DNA of 64,000 bases from Dyadobacter chenwenxiniae (GTDB lineage: Bacteria; Bacteroidota; Bacteroidia; Cytophagales; Spirosomataceae). Shown piece by piece: positions 45,344-54,171 of the stretch (the stretch's first letter is position 1; every line of letters begins with the position of its first letter). The position numbers were made by a program, and so were the translations under genes. The stretch spans positions 3,410,001 to 3,474,000 of the forward strand of contig NZ_CP094997.1 in assembly GCF_022869785.1 (NCBI RefSeq), in the 5' to 3' direction. The notes under the pieces are model-generated. The model saw only the letters and a list, made by a program, of their open reading frames with translations, had not been told where the DNA came from and did not search any database.

Positions 45344-46339
45344 ATGAAAATTTCTGTTTGCATTCCCACCTACAACCAAGCAGCCTACGTCGGGCTTACC
45401 ATACGTAGCGTAATGGTGCAAACTTTGTTGCCCGACGAGATCATTGTTTCCGACGATTGCAGCACCGACGAAACCTGGGAAATTCTGAAAAAGCTGGCAA
45501 CCGAAATAGGCATAATGAGCATTATCCGCCAGAAAAGCAACAAAGGGCTCGCTGGCAACACCGACGATAGCTTGCGGGCAGCAACAGGCGATTACATCGT
45601 TAAACTCGACTCCGACGATGCGCTATTCCCGGATTATATTAAAACGCTTTCCACATTGCTGACCGAGCATCCGCAGGCAGGTTACGCGCACGCGGCGGTA
45701 CGTGAGATAGACCACAATGGCTACGCCGGAGAACCCAGGAGGCTGCTGCGCGGCGCAGGATTTGTTACCAGCGAGAACGCATTGAAATGGGCCTTGAAGG
45801 GATATCGCGTTGCTGCGAACATCCTGATGTTCAGGAGAGAGGCGCTGGAAAAAGCGGGTTACATTCAATGCCGACAGGATTTTGCCGAGGACTATTTTTT
45901 GTCGGTTTGCATTGCGAAAGCAGGATATGGCAATGTTTATAGCCCTGAAATCCTTTCTGCCTACCGGGTTTGGACGGACCAGGGGAATGTAAGGAAGAAA
46001 CGTAAACTGGCAGAAATCAATGGTCTGAATGCGGTATTCAATTATGCGTTAACGCCCGCTTTCGAGCAGCTCTCCTGGGATTTAAAACCCGTCGAGCGCG
46101 CAAAGCAACACTTCGCCATTACGCATTCGGGATGCCTTTCGTGGGATGTGTATAACCAGGAAGAAAAGAGGGATCTTGAAACGGCAATTCTTCAATTATC
46201 TTCAACAACCGCCACAAAATTTTATATATGGAGTCACAAACACGGCTTCGGAAAAGTGATTGAACTGTATCAAAGTTCTACTGCGACAATCAAGAAATAC
46301 GTCAAAAAACTGATTTTAACCAAGCCACGGACCCGATGA
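45344..46339 (+). CDS. family 2 glycosyltransferase
   Basis: A 331-residue GT-A enzyme. KISVCIPTYNQAAYVGLTIRS opens the fold, IIVSDDCSTDETWEIL is the nucleotide-binding loop, and YIVKLDSDDALFPDYI has the DxD block (~90). A basic C-terminal tail (KKYVKKLILTKPRTR) may contact the membrane. Its TGA overlaps the next ATG as ATGA (46336-46339). It is expected to add one sugar to the lipid-linked repeat. Confidence 0.92.
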   Translation: MKISVCIPTYNQAAYVGLTIRSVMVQTLLPDEIIVSDDCSTDETWEILKKLATEIGIMSIIRQKSNKGLAGNTDDSLRAATGDYIVKLDSDDALFPDYIKTLSTLLTEHPQAGYAHAAVREIDHNGYAGEPRRLLRGAGFVTSENALKWALKGYRVAANILMFRREALEKAGYIQCRQDFAEDYFLSVCIAKAGYGNVYSPEILSAYRVWTDQGNVRKKRKLAEINGLNAVFNYALTPAFEQLSWDLKPVERAKQHFAITHSGCLSWDVYNQEEKRDLETAILQLSSTTATKFYIWSHKHGFGKVIELYQSSTATIKKYVKKLILTKPRTR

Positions 46340-47613
46340 AAGTGCTTGTCTCACATCCTACCGGTAATGCAAATGTCCGTGCCATCGCGAAGGGTCTTGC
46401 CGAGGCAGGTAACCTCCATAGCTTCTATACGACCATTGCCACATTTCCGGATACGACATTGGATCTGCTCGCGCGGCTGCCCGGATTATCGGAGCTGAAA
46501 CGAAGAAATTTTGACCCGGAGATCCAGGCCCGCACCCACACCTACCCGTGGCTTGAAATGGGGAGGATGATCAGCAACAAAGCAGGCTTTAAATCATTAA
46601 CAGCCCACGAGTCTGGCGTGTTTTGTATCGACAAGGTGTATCACAGCCTGGACAGATATGTCGCTTCTCAATTGCCCGGCCTCCAGAAGAGCGGGCTGAA
46701 TGTGGTTTATGCCTATGAAGACGGTGCGCTCGAAACATTCAGACAGGCTAAAAAGCTTGGGATCACCTGTGTGTACGAACTGCCGATCGCTTTCTGGGAA
46801 ACCAGCCGCAAATTGTTGCTGGAAGAAGCCGCACGACTTCCCGAATGGTCCGAAACACTCGCCGGCGGCATTAGCGACTCAGAAAAAAAGCTGCAACGCA
46901 AAAGCATGGAACTTGACCTGGCCGACATTATAGTCACACCAGGAAGCTTCGTCGCGGATTCGCTCGGAACACTTGCCCTCGAGAAAAAACTGGTTGTTTC
47001 GCCATTTGGCTCACCTGAAAACAATTTGTCAACCAAAAAAACGAGACGTAACAACCGTCCGCTTCGGGTCCTGTTTGCCGGAAGCATGGGTCAGCGGAAA
47101 GGATTAGCCGATCTTTTTGAAGCAATCAAAATACTGGATACCGACGAAATAGAACTGGTCGTACTGGGAAGCCTGCTACGTGAATTATCCTTTTACCGGA
47201 ACAAGCTTACCCGTTTTACCTACGAGCCCACACGTCCGCACGCCGACGTGCTCACCCTGATGCGCAGCTGTGACGTTTTTTGCCTGCCGTCCATCGTCGA
47301 AGGACGCGCGCTGGTGATACAAGAGGCCATGAGCCAGGGATTACCTGTCATCATCACAGCAAATACGGGAGGAAGAGACCTCGTCATCGACGGCGGAACC
47401 GGGTTTGAGGTTCCTATCCGAAGTCCGGGTGCTATTGCTGAAAAGCTCAGATGGTTTCTGGATAATACAGACCAACTGGATCAAATGAGCATTAATGCAC
47501 AACGGCACGCAGCCAGTTATTCCTGGGCCGGTTACACCAATAAGATTATTCTTGAAATAGAAAAATATCAAAAAAACTGCCTAGCAAATGATTCAAGCCA
47601 ATACGTGGGATAG
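46336..47613 (+). CDS. family 4 glycosyltransferase
   Basis: A 425-residue GT-B enzyme. The acceptor half starts KVLVSHPTGNANVRAIAKGLAEAG. The donor half has VSPFGSPE, LRVLFAGSMGQRKGLADLFEAI and the EX7E-type block CLPSIVEGRALVIQEAMSQGLPVI, followed by TANTGGRDLVIDGGTGFEV. It overlaps the previous gene by 4 bp and the polymerase gene by 26 bp. Donor and acceptor sugars are unknown. Confidence 0.92.
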   Translation: MKVLVSHPTGNANVRAIAKGLAEAGNLHSFYTTIATFPDTTLDLLARLPGLSELKRRNFDPEIQARTHTYPWLEMGRMISNKAGFKSLTAHESGVFCIDKVYHSLDRYVASQLPGLQKSGLNVVYAYEDGALETFRQAKKLGITCVYELPIAFWETSRKLLLEEAARLPEWSETLAGGISDSEKKLQRKSMELDLADIIVTPGSFVADSLGTLALEKKLVVSPFGSPENNLSTKKTRRNNRPLRVLFAGSMGQRKGLADLFEAIKILDTDEIELVVLGSLLRELSFYRNKLTRFTYEPTRPHADVLTLMRSCDVFCLPSIVEGRALVIQEAMSQGLPVIITANTGGRDLVIDGGTGFEVPIRSPGAIAEKLRWFLDNTDQLDQMSINAQRHAASYSWAGYTNKIILEIEKYQKNCLANDSSQYVG

Positions 47614-48982
47614 CTATTTAGAGATGGAAGAGGAAATCAACCCGGAGATACTTCGGCAGCAACGGGTCCTATCCCAAATTAGAAAGGGGATCTGGCTGTA
47701 TTTCTGGCTGCTGATCCTGGAAGGAGCATTACGCAAATGGGTGTTCCCGAGCCTGGCCACTCCCCTGCTGATTGTTCGTGATCCTGTCGCGATCGGTGTG
47801 CTTTTTCTGGCATTCAGGGAGGGCTTTTTCCGGAGTAACCCCTATACCATTATCGCCCTGCTGGTAACATTTGCGTCGTTTCTGCTCACCCTTTTTGTGG
47901 GTCATGGCGATATTACCGTGGCCGTTTATGGCGCCAGGATTATGCTGATCCAATTCCCGCTTCTGTTTTTAATCGGCATCGTTTTCACATACGAGGACGT
48001 GATCAAAATCGGACGTGTACTGCTCATTATCACACCTTTCATGACCATTCTGATGGCCATGCAGTTTTACAGTCCGCAATCAGCCTGGGTCAATCGCGGG
48101 ATCGGCGGAGACGTCACGGGCGGGGGATTTAGCGGGGCAATGGGCTTTTTCCGCCCTCCCGGCACCTTTTCCTTCATTACAGGACTGGCTTCCTTTTATG
48201 GGTTTGTTGCCATTTATGTTGTGTTCTTCTGGCTCGACAAATCCAGTCAGATCAACAGATGGCTGCTGGTGGTTGCGACGGGTTGCATGCTTGCCGCTAT
48301 CCCCATGTCGATCAGCCGTACACTGCTTTTTGAGGTGGTCATTGCTTTCTTGTTTGGTTTACTGGCCGCTTCCCGGCAACCTGCCTACATGCCACGCATG
48401 GCCGGAACATTGGTGGCAGGGATTATCCTGTTTGTGCTGCTGTCCAACTTTGGCTTTTTCCAAACAGCCACCGAAGCATTCATTTCCCGCTTCGAGTCGG
48501 CCGACCGGGTCGAAGGCGGGCTGAAAGGAACGTTAGGCGACCGCTTTTTGGGTGGGATGATCACAGCCGTTACAGAAACCACCGAACAGTCGCTCTTCGT
48601 GGGAAAAGGGCTTGGTATGGGCACAAATGCTGGTGCTAAGCTGATGACGGGAACCAACCGTTTTTTGATCTCAGAGGGAGAATGGGGCCGCATTATCGGT
48701 GAAATGGGACTGGTGCTGGGCCTGGCAACGATCCTGCTTCGCGTACACCTGATCGCCCGCATGACCATTAACGCCGTGCGCGCATTGCGTGCGGAGAATT
48801 TTTTACCCTGGATGCTGATCGGTTTTTCGCTGGTTAACATTCTGCAAGGCCAGTGGGCACAGCCTGCTTCCCTTGGCTTTGCCGTCCTTTCGGGTGGACT
48901 GATCCTGGCCGCACTGAAAGGCCCCGACTATGATGACGATTTAGAAACAGAGCATATCGAGACCGAAGAAGTTCCTCATTAA
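47588..48982 (+). CDS. Wzy-like O-antigen/exopolysaccharide polymerase
   Basis: A 464-residue polytopic inner-membrane protein with about 11-12 hydrophobic segments and a large periplasmic loop (~295-350, RFESADRVEGGLKGTLGDRFLGG and ISEGEWGRIIGEMG) typical of the O-antigen polymerase/ligase family. With one flippase, one Wzc and one WcaJ in the locus, a polymerase role is the natural reading. A ligase cannot be excluded by sequence. ATG 47588 overlaps the previous gene by 26 bp; ATG 47624 (MEEEINPEIL) would avoid the overlap. The acidic C-terminal tail (DYDDDLETEHIETEE) is cytoplasmic. Confidence 0.82.
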   Translation: MIQANTWDSYLEMEEEINPEILRQQRVLSQIRKGIWLYFWLLILEGALRKWVFPSLATPLLIVRDPVAIGVLFLAFREGFFRSNPYTIIALLVTFASFLLTLFVGHGDITVAVYGARIMLIQFPLLFLIGIVFTYEDVIKIGRVLLIITPFMTILMAMQFYSPQSAWVNRGIGGDVTGGGFSGAMGFFRPPGTFSFITGLASFYGFVAIYVVFFWLDKSSQINRWLLVVATGCMLAAIPMSISRTLLFEVVIAFLFGLLAASRQPAYMPRMAGTLVAGIILFVLLSNFGFFQTATEAFISRFESADRVEGGLKGTLGDRFLGGMITAVTETTEQSLFVGKGLGMGTNAGAKLMTGTNRFLISEGEWGRIIGEMGLVLGLATILLRVHLIARMTINAVRALRAENFLPWMLIGFSLVNILQGQWAQPASLGFAVLSGGLILAALKGPDYDDDLETEHIETEEVPH

Positions 48983-49015
48983 AACCCACTCCTCATCGTT
49001 CACCTTGCCAACGTT

Positions 49016-50227
49016 ATGAACATTGTATTTTTTTCGCACCCGGTTTTTCTCGGCTCTATCAGCACCCAGCGCTACGCCAAATGGCTGGTGGACGGAATGA
49101 GAGAGCGCGGTCATCAGGTGCAGCTATGGATCCCTGAACCCCAATGCTTTAACATTCCCGGCCCCGCCAATTTCAAAAAGTGGATGGGTTACATTGATCA
49201 GTATATCCTGTTTCCCCGTCAGGTAAAAAAATTGATCAAAAAACAACCAAAGGACACACTATATGTGCTTACGGATCATTCACTTGGTATTTGGGCACCG
49301 CTGATCCGGGACTATAACCACATTGTCCATTGCCACGATTTTCTCGCACAATTCTCGGCCATGGGCCTTATTCCTGAGAACAGGAACAGCTGGAGCGGCA
49401 GGAAATACCAGGAAATGATTCGCAAAGGGTTTCTTTCAGCAAAAAATTTTATATCAATTTCCGAAAAAACAAGAGACGACCTGCATATTCTCCTCGGCCA
49501 CCGGCCCGCTGTTTCTGAAATGGTTTACAACGGGCTTGTACAGTCCTGCAAACCAAGCGAAAGCCCGGCTGAAGCATTGTCATCACTGGCAGCAGAAACC
49601 GGAATTGAACTCAAAAACGGCTATTTACTGCATGTAGGAGGTAATCAGTGGAACAAGAACCGAAAGGGAGTTATTGAGATCTATTCCAAATGGCGTGTGA
49701 AATTTACCAATCAGAAACCCCTGCTAATGATAGGCCCTGAGCCGGATGACGTGATAAAAAAAGCACACGCATCGTCGGCATACAGGGATGACATTCATTT
49801 TTTGGTAAATAAGGCCGATTCATTTGTAATGCTTGCTTATCAGGCAGCAAGCGCATTTCTTTTTCCTTCTATAGCGGAAGGATTTGGCTGGCCCATTGCG
49901 GAAGCCATGTCAAGTGGCACCCCGGTGCTTACAACAGACGAAGCGCCTATGACCGAGGTCGCGGGCGGCGCTGCATTGTTTATCGACAGGCGACCATCCG
50001 ACGAGCGAAAGGCCGAAGCCTGGGCCACCGATGCGGCAAAAGTGCTTGAAAAGCTATTGTCGTACAGCCCCGAAGAGAGATCAGGACTGATAGCCAAAGG
50101 ATTAAAAAACGTCAAGCGATTTGACAGTAATATAACGATTGAAAAGATTGAAAAGATTTATCTGGCTGCGGCAGGAAACGCTGCAAAACATGTCTCACTT
50201 AACCTCAATTCCGATGTTTCAGCATGA
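49016..50227 (+). CDS. family 4 glycosyltransferase
   Basis: A 403-residue GT-B enzyme. NIVFFSHPVFLGSISTQRYAKWLVDGMRERGHQV begins the acceptor domain. The donor domain has MVYNGLVQ, LLHVGGNQWNKNRKGVIEIY and the EX7E block FPSIAEGFGWPIAEAMSSGTPVLTT with DEAPMTEVAGGAALFID. It lies 33 bp after the polymerase gene, and its end overlaps the start of the WcaF-like gene by 38 bp. Confidence 0.93.
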   Translation: MNIVFFSHPVFLGSISTQRYAKWLVDGMRERGHQVQLWIPEPQCFNIPGPANFKKWMGYIDQYILFPRQVKKLIKKQPKDTLYVLTDHSLGIWAPLIRDYNHIVHCHDFLAQFSAMGLIPENRNSWSGRKYQEMIRKGFLSAKNFISISEKTRDDLHILLGHRPAVSEMVYNGLVQSCKPSESPAEALSSLAAETGIELKNGYLLHVGGNQWNKNRKGVIEIYSKWRVKFTNQKPLLMIGPEPDDVIKKAHASSAYRDDIHFLVNKADSFVMLAYQAASAFLFPSIAEGFGWPIAEAMSSGTPVLTTDEAPMTEVAGGAALFIDRRPSDERKAEAWATDAAKVLEKLLSYSPEERSGLIAKGLKNVKRFDSNITIEKIEKIYLAAAGNAAKHVSLNLNSDVSA

Positions 50228-50801
50228 TATCAACGATTCTGATCCATACAAGCGCCCCGTATTTTCAGTAGGCAACAAAATTACAAGATTACTCTGGAAA
50301 GCGTCCTGGCTGCTGCTATGCGCGTGGACTCCTGCCCCTTTTCATGCCTGGCGGGCCCTCATCCTGCGCATGTTTGGTGCAAAGCTCGGTAAAGAGAATT
50401 TTATTTATCCGGATTGCAAAATTTGGGCGCCCTGGCTCCTGGAAACGGAAGATGTGGTCACCATCGGCCCCCATGTAGAGATCTATAATCCGGGAGGCGT
50501 TTACCTGGGACATCATTCCATTCTTTCACAACATGCATTTCTCTGTGGTGCCACGCACGATTACAACCGTCTTGATTTTACCTATATAAAAAAGAAGATC
50601 CACATCTCCCCCTATGCCTGGATCTGCTCAAAAGCCATCGTACTGCCGGGTGTACGCTGTGGAGAGGGAAGTGTCCTGGGTGCAGGTTCTGTGACATCGA
50701 AAAACCTGGAACCCTGGATGGTGTATACCGGAAACCCTGCCCAATGTATCAGACAACGCAATAATTTCCTCCTAGAAAATGAACTTGACCCATCCGTTTA
50801 A
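50190..50801 (+). CDS. WcaF-like left-handed beta-helix acyltransferase
   Basis: The frame is open from 50139, but ATG at 50190 (MSHLTSIPMFQHDIND), preceded by AGGAAA, or ATG 50214 fits the family better. The N-terminal amphipathic part (LLWKASWLLLCAWTPAPFHAWRALILRMFGAKLG) is characteristic of colanic-acid acetyltransferase WcaF relatives. Hexapeptide repeats follow, then the catalytic His in LCGATHDYN and the cap VLGAGSVTSKNLEPWMVYTGNPAQCI. It should acetylate a sugar of the repeat unit. It overlaps the GMC oxidoreductase gene by 23 bp, which ties the two expression levels together. Confidence 0.88.
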   Translation: MSHLTSIPMFQHDINDSDPYKRPVFSVGNKITRLLWKASWLLLCAWTPAPFHAWRALILRMFGAKLGKENFIYPDCKIWAPWLLETEDVVTIGPHVEIYNPGGVYLGHHSILSQHAFLCGATHDYNRLDFTYIKKKIHISPYAWICSKAIVLPGVRCGEGSVLGAGSVTSKNLEPWMVYTGNPAQCIRQRNNFLLENELDPSV

Positions 50802-52428
50802 CATGCTCTACGATCTCTGCATTGCCGGCAGCGGCCCGGCTGGTATCATTACGGGACTGGAATACAGCCGGCTCAATCCCGGCAAAAAAATCCTGATCGT
50901 AGAATACGGCCATGCCGGAAAAAATAACCGGAATTCGCTGGACGATTCAATCAAAGTCCATAACCATGTAAACCATTACAGTCCTTATGAATGCACCAAC
51001 AAAGGACTGGGCGGCACCTCGGCCACCTGGGGCGGCAGATGCGTCATGTACGATGAAATTGATTTTATGGAACGCGGCGTCACTGGTGACGAATGCACCT
51101 GGGGAGTGGATATACTCAAAGACCTCACCCCGTATCTCCCCAAAACGGCCGAATACTTCGAATGCGGCGAGCCCGTGTTCAACCTGAACGAGATTAAGGA
51201 ATTCAAGAACACGCACATTGCAGAAGGTTTTGAAGAAGGTTTTGTCACGGATTCGGTCATCGAGCGATGGAGCATGCCAACGCGGTTTGGGAAACGCTAT
51301 GCCGGGCAGTTGAAAGCTTCGCGGGACATTCACATCCTGGAAGGTTACGAGTTCAGGGACTTCAAAGCACCGGACGAATCAGGTAAAGTGACTTCTGCGA
51401 CAATCCGGAACGTGCTTACCCGGCAACGACTTGAAATCACTGCCATGAAGTTTGTCCTCGCATCCGGCGCACAGGAAACAACCCGCATATTACTCCGCAA
51501 CAAACAGCTTTTTCGCAATCTGGATGCTGTTCCTGCTGCTTTGGGACATTATTACCAGGGCCACATTTCCGGAAAAATCGCCTCGGTTGTCTTCAACGGA
51601 AATCCGGATAAAACGGATTTTGGGTTTCTGAAAACACGGGATAACACCTATATCCGGCGACGGTTTCAATTTACCCCGGATTTTTTAAAAGAAAATAATT
51701 TATTAAACACGGCAATCTGGCTGGACAACCCGCTTTATTACAACCCGTTACACAGAAGCGGCGCCATGTCGTTCATGTATCTGGCCATGATCACGCCTGT
51801 TTTGGGCAAAAAGCTTGCGCCACCAGCCATTGCCCAGTCAATTACCAAAGGAAAAAGAACGGGTATTAACGGGCATATCCTGAACATTCTGCGCGAATTG
51901 CCTCATTCGCTCCTGACACCTGCCGCGATTTTTTACAAAAGATATTTACTCAAAAGAAAGCTCCCCGGCGTGTTTCTGTTTTCACCTGAAAATAAATATG
52001 CACTTCATTTTCACTCTGAGCAGGTGCCACACTACGAAAACCGACTGTATCTGGACGAAGACCAGGAAACGCTGCACGTTGACTATGCACTGACAGACGA
52101 TGATATCAATTCAGTGATCAAAACACACCAGGCGCTGGACAGCTGGCTGCAAAAATGCGGATGCGGAAAACTCACTTACTGGTATGAAGAAGATCAGCTT
52201 TATGACGCAATAAAAAATATGTCCAGGGATGGCATGCACCAGTCGGGAACAACCAGAATAGCGGACAGCCCGCGAAAAGGCGTCGTAGATAGCAATCTGA
52301 AATTGTGGGGAACGAGCAATGTTTACGTTTGCAGCAGCTCAGTATGCCCCACTTCGGGCCAGGCCAACCCGACCTTTTTGCTCGGGGCATTTGCATGTCG
52401 CCTTGCCAAACACTTAATGACGAACTGA
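50779..52428 (+). CDS. GMC-family FAD-dependent oxidoreductase
   Basis: A 549-residue flavoprotein. LCIAGSGPAGIITG (about 14-25) is the FAD-binding GxGxxG, ending ILIVEYG. GLGGTSATWGGRCVMYDEIDF is the GMC-type FAD contact. The C-terminal part has GMHQSGTTRIADSPRKGVV with the active-site His and SSVCPTSGQANPTFLLGAFACRLAKHL, the GMC_oxred_C signature. There is no signal peptide, so it should act on a cytoplasmic or lipid-linked sugar, turning an alcohol into a ketone or aldehyde. The TGA overlaps the ATG of the aldo/keto reductase gene by 1 bp (TGATG), which suggests paired action. Confidence 0.9.
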   Translation: MNLTHPFNMLYDLCIAGSGPAGIITGLEYSRLNPGKKILIVEYGHAGKNNRNSLDDSIKVHNHVNHYSPYECTNKGLGGTSATWGGRCVMYDEIDFMERGVTGDECTWGVDILKDLTPYLPKTAEYFECGEPVFNLNEIKEFKNTHIAEGFEEGFVTDSVIERWSMPTRFGKRYAGQLKASRDIHILEGYEFRDFKAPDESGKVTSATIRNVLTRQRLEITAMKFVLASGAQETTRILLRNKQLFRNLDAVPAALGHYYQGHISGKIASVVFNGNPDKTDFGFLKTRDNTYIRRRFQFTPDFLKENNLLNTAIWLDNPLYYNPLHRSGAMSFMYLAMITPVLGKKLAPPAIAQSITKGKRTGINGHILNILRELPHSLLTPAAIFYKRYLLKRKLPGVFLFSPENKYALHFHSEQVPHYENRLYLDEDQETLHVDYALTDDDINSVIKTHQALDSWLQKCGCGKLTYWYEEDQLYDAIKNMSRDGMHQSGTTRIADSPRKGVVDSNLKLWGTSNVYVCSSSVCPTSGQANPTFLLGAFACRLAKHLMTN

Positions 52429-53267
52429 TGAGAACAATTGAATTAGTCGAAGGGATTCAATCTTCCGTACTCGGATTGGGATGTGCGCCGGTGCTGGGAT
52501 CCATCGATTCTAAAACATGCGGCAGGGCACTCAGCCTGGCCTTTGAACACGGCATAACACACTATGATCTGGCGCGGTCTTATGGCTTCGGCGATGCAGA
52601 AAAACTGGTGGGCAGGGTGTTTAAAAATAACCGGGACAAGATTGTGCTGACCAGCAAGTTTGGCATTAAAGCCGACTGGAAAGCCAGCTTGTTACGTCCC
52701 ATGAAGCCGATCGTACGCATATTGCGAGGTTCAGAAAAAAAGCACGACGCCCATTTGCCCCCCAAGCAGGGCACTGGAAAAAGCGCTTCTGACCTGCTTT
52801 TTAAAAGAGTCGAGATTAACAGCATGGAAATGTACAAAAGCCTGGAAGAGAGCTTGAAAGCCTTGAAAACAGACTATCTCGATTATTTCATGGTGCACGA
52901 ACCCTTGAAAAGCATTACCAATATAGACGAGATCAGCGAAATGGCCATGCGACTGAAAGCAAGCGGCAAGATCCGGGCATTTGGACTGGCATACATGCAA
53001 TCTCAGAAACACTTGCATGAATCCTATTTTGACCGTTTTGACATTCTGCAATTCAACAGTCCGCCCGGCGTTACGGCTTATCGCAAGCTCGCGGAAGAGC
53101 GGTGGGGCGAACCGAACATTATCTTTTCACCTGTCCGGGGTGGAACCTGGGACATGAGCCCCGCGGAAAAGATCGAAAAGCTGATCCGGGATTTTCCTGA
53201 AAGCGTCATTTTATGTTCCATGTTCAGCGAATCCCACTTGAAAGAGAATGTCAAACTGGTCGGGTAA
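52428..53267 (+). CDS. aldo/keto reductase
   Basis: The frame is open from 52305, but ATG 52428 (MRTIELVEGIQSSVLGLGCA) is the proper start because it gives the standard N-terminal beta-strand and the TGATG junction with the GMC gene. The 279-residue TIM barrel shows the full tetrad: THYDLARSYGFGDAE (Asp47, Tyr52), LTSKFGIK (Lys77) and YFMVHEP (His157). It uses NADPH to reduce a carbonyl. Next to a GMC oxidase in a polysaccharide locus, a sugar intermediate is the likely substrate. The barrel ends slightly early (ILCSMFSESHLKENVKLVG), with the last helices short. Confidence 0.9.
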   Translation: MRTIELVEGIQSSVLGLGCAPVLGSIDSKTCGRALSLAFEHGITHYDLARSYGFGDAEKLVGRVFKNNRDKIVLTSKFGIKADWKASLLRPMKPIVRILRGSEKKHDAHLPPKQGTGKSASDLLFKRVEINSMEMYKSLEESLKALKTDYLDYFMVHEPLKSITNIDEISEMAMRLKASGKIRAFGLAYMQSQKHLHESYFDRFDILQFNSPPGVTAYRKLAEERWGEPNIIFSPVRGGTWDMSPAEKIEKLIRDFPESVILCSMFSESHLKENVKLVG

Positions 53268-53316
53268 AGGCAGTGTCTACCCTCCCGCAATCAATTATTT
53301 TTAAAATGCAACCGAT

Positions 53317-54171
53317 ATGATTTCAGTCGTAATCCTCACTAAAAACGAAGAAAAGGACCTCCCGCTTTGTCTGGCATCGTTGAGATGGGCCAATGACGTT
53401 CACATCCTGGATTCAGGAAGCACCGACCGGACCATTGAGATTGGTGCTGCACATTGTGCAAAAATCTGGCATAATGATTTCGAAAGCTTCGGCAGACAAC
53501 GGAATTATGCGCTGGACCATATTCATTTTCGCTACGATTGGATCCTGTTTCTGGACGCTGATGAAATTGTAACGGACGATTTCTTGGTAGAAATGAGGCT
53601 CGCAACCCTGACCGCAAGCAAGGATGTGGCCGGTTTTTATTGCTGCTGGAAGATGATGTATGAAAATCGGTGGCTGAAAAATTGTGACAATTTCCCCAAA
53701 TGGCAGTTCCGGTTAATGCGAAAAGACCGTGCGCGTTTTAAAGATTTTGGCCACGGCCAAAAAGAAGATCAGGTCATTGGCAAGATCGAATATTTGAAAG
53801 AACCCTATCTGCATTACGGCTTTTCCAAAGGCTGGTCACACTGGATCAACCGCCATAACCGCTACTCAGACGAGGAAGCATTCAGCAGGATTAATGCCTG
53901 CCCGCCTTTCAAACATATGTTTTCCAATCATGCGAGTGAAAGAAATCCTGCATTGAAATCGTGGTTAAGCCGCCTGCATTTATGGCCGGTGATCCGGTTT
54001 ACCCAAGCTTACTTGCTAAACCTGGGCTTTCTGGAAGGCAGGCCCGGACTTATCTATTGCGTTAACATTGCCTATTACGAGTTTTTGGTCCAGATTAAAA
54101 TGAGAGAATTGAGGAATAAAAAACCGCCTCATCCGGAAGAATTCAAGATGGCCGACGCGATGATTTTTTAA
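53317..54171 (+). CDS. WaaE/KdtX-like family 2 glycosyltransferase
   Basis: A 284-residue GT-A enzyme. ISVVILTKNEEKDLPLCLASLRWANDVHILDSGSTDRTIEI and FGRQRNYALDHI followed by WILFLDADEIVTDDF are the WaaE-type signature (the DxD is Asp-Ala-Asp). PKWQFRLMRKDRARF and the KGWSHWINRHNRYSDEEA region are also typical. It probably adds a glucose-type sugar, but specificity is not readable. Its 3' end overlaps the convergent acyltransferase gene by 29 bp. Confidence 0.9.
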   Translation: MISVVILTKNEEKDLPLCLASLRWANDVHILDSGSTDRTIEIGAAHCAKIWHNDFESFGRQRNYALDHIHFRYDWILFLDADEIVTDDFLVEMRLATLTASKDVAGFYCCWKMMYENRWLKNCDNFPKWQFRLMRKDRARFKDFGHGQKEDQVIGKIEYLKEPYLHYGFSKGWSHWINRHNRYSDEEAFSRINACPPFKHMFSNHASERNPALKSWLSRLHLWPVIRFTQAYLLNLGFLEGRPGLIYCVNIAYYEFLVQIKMRELRNKKPPHPEEFKMADAMIF

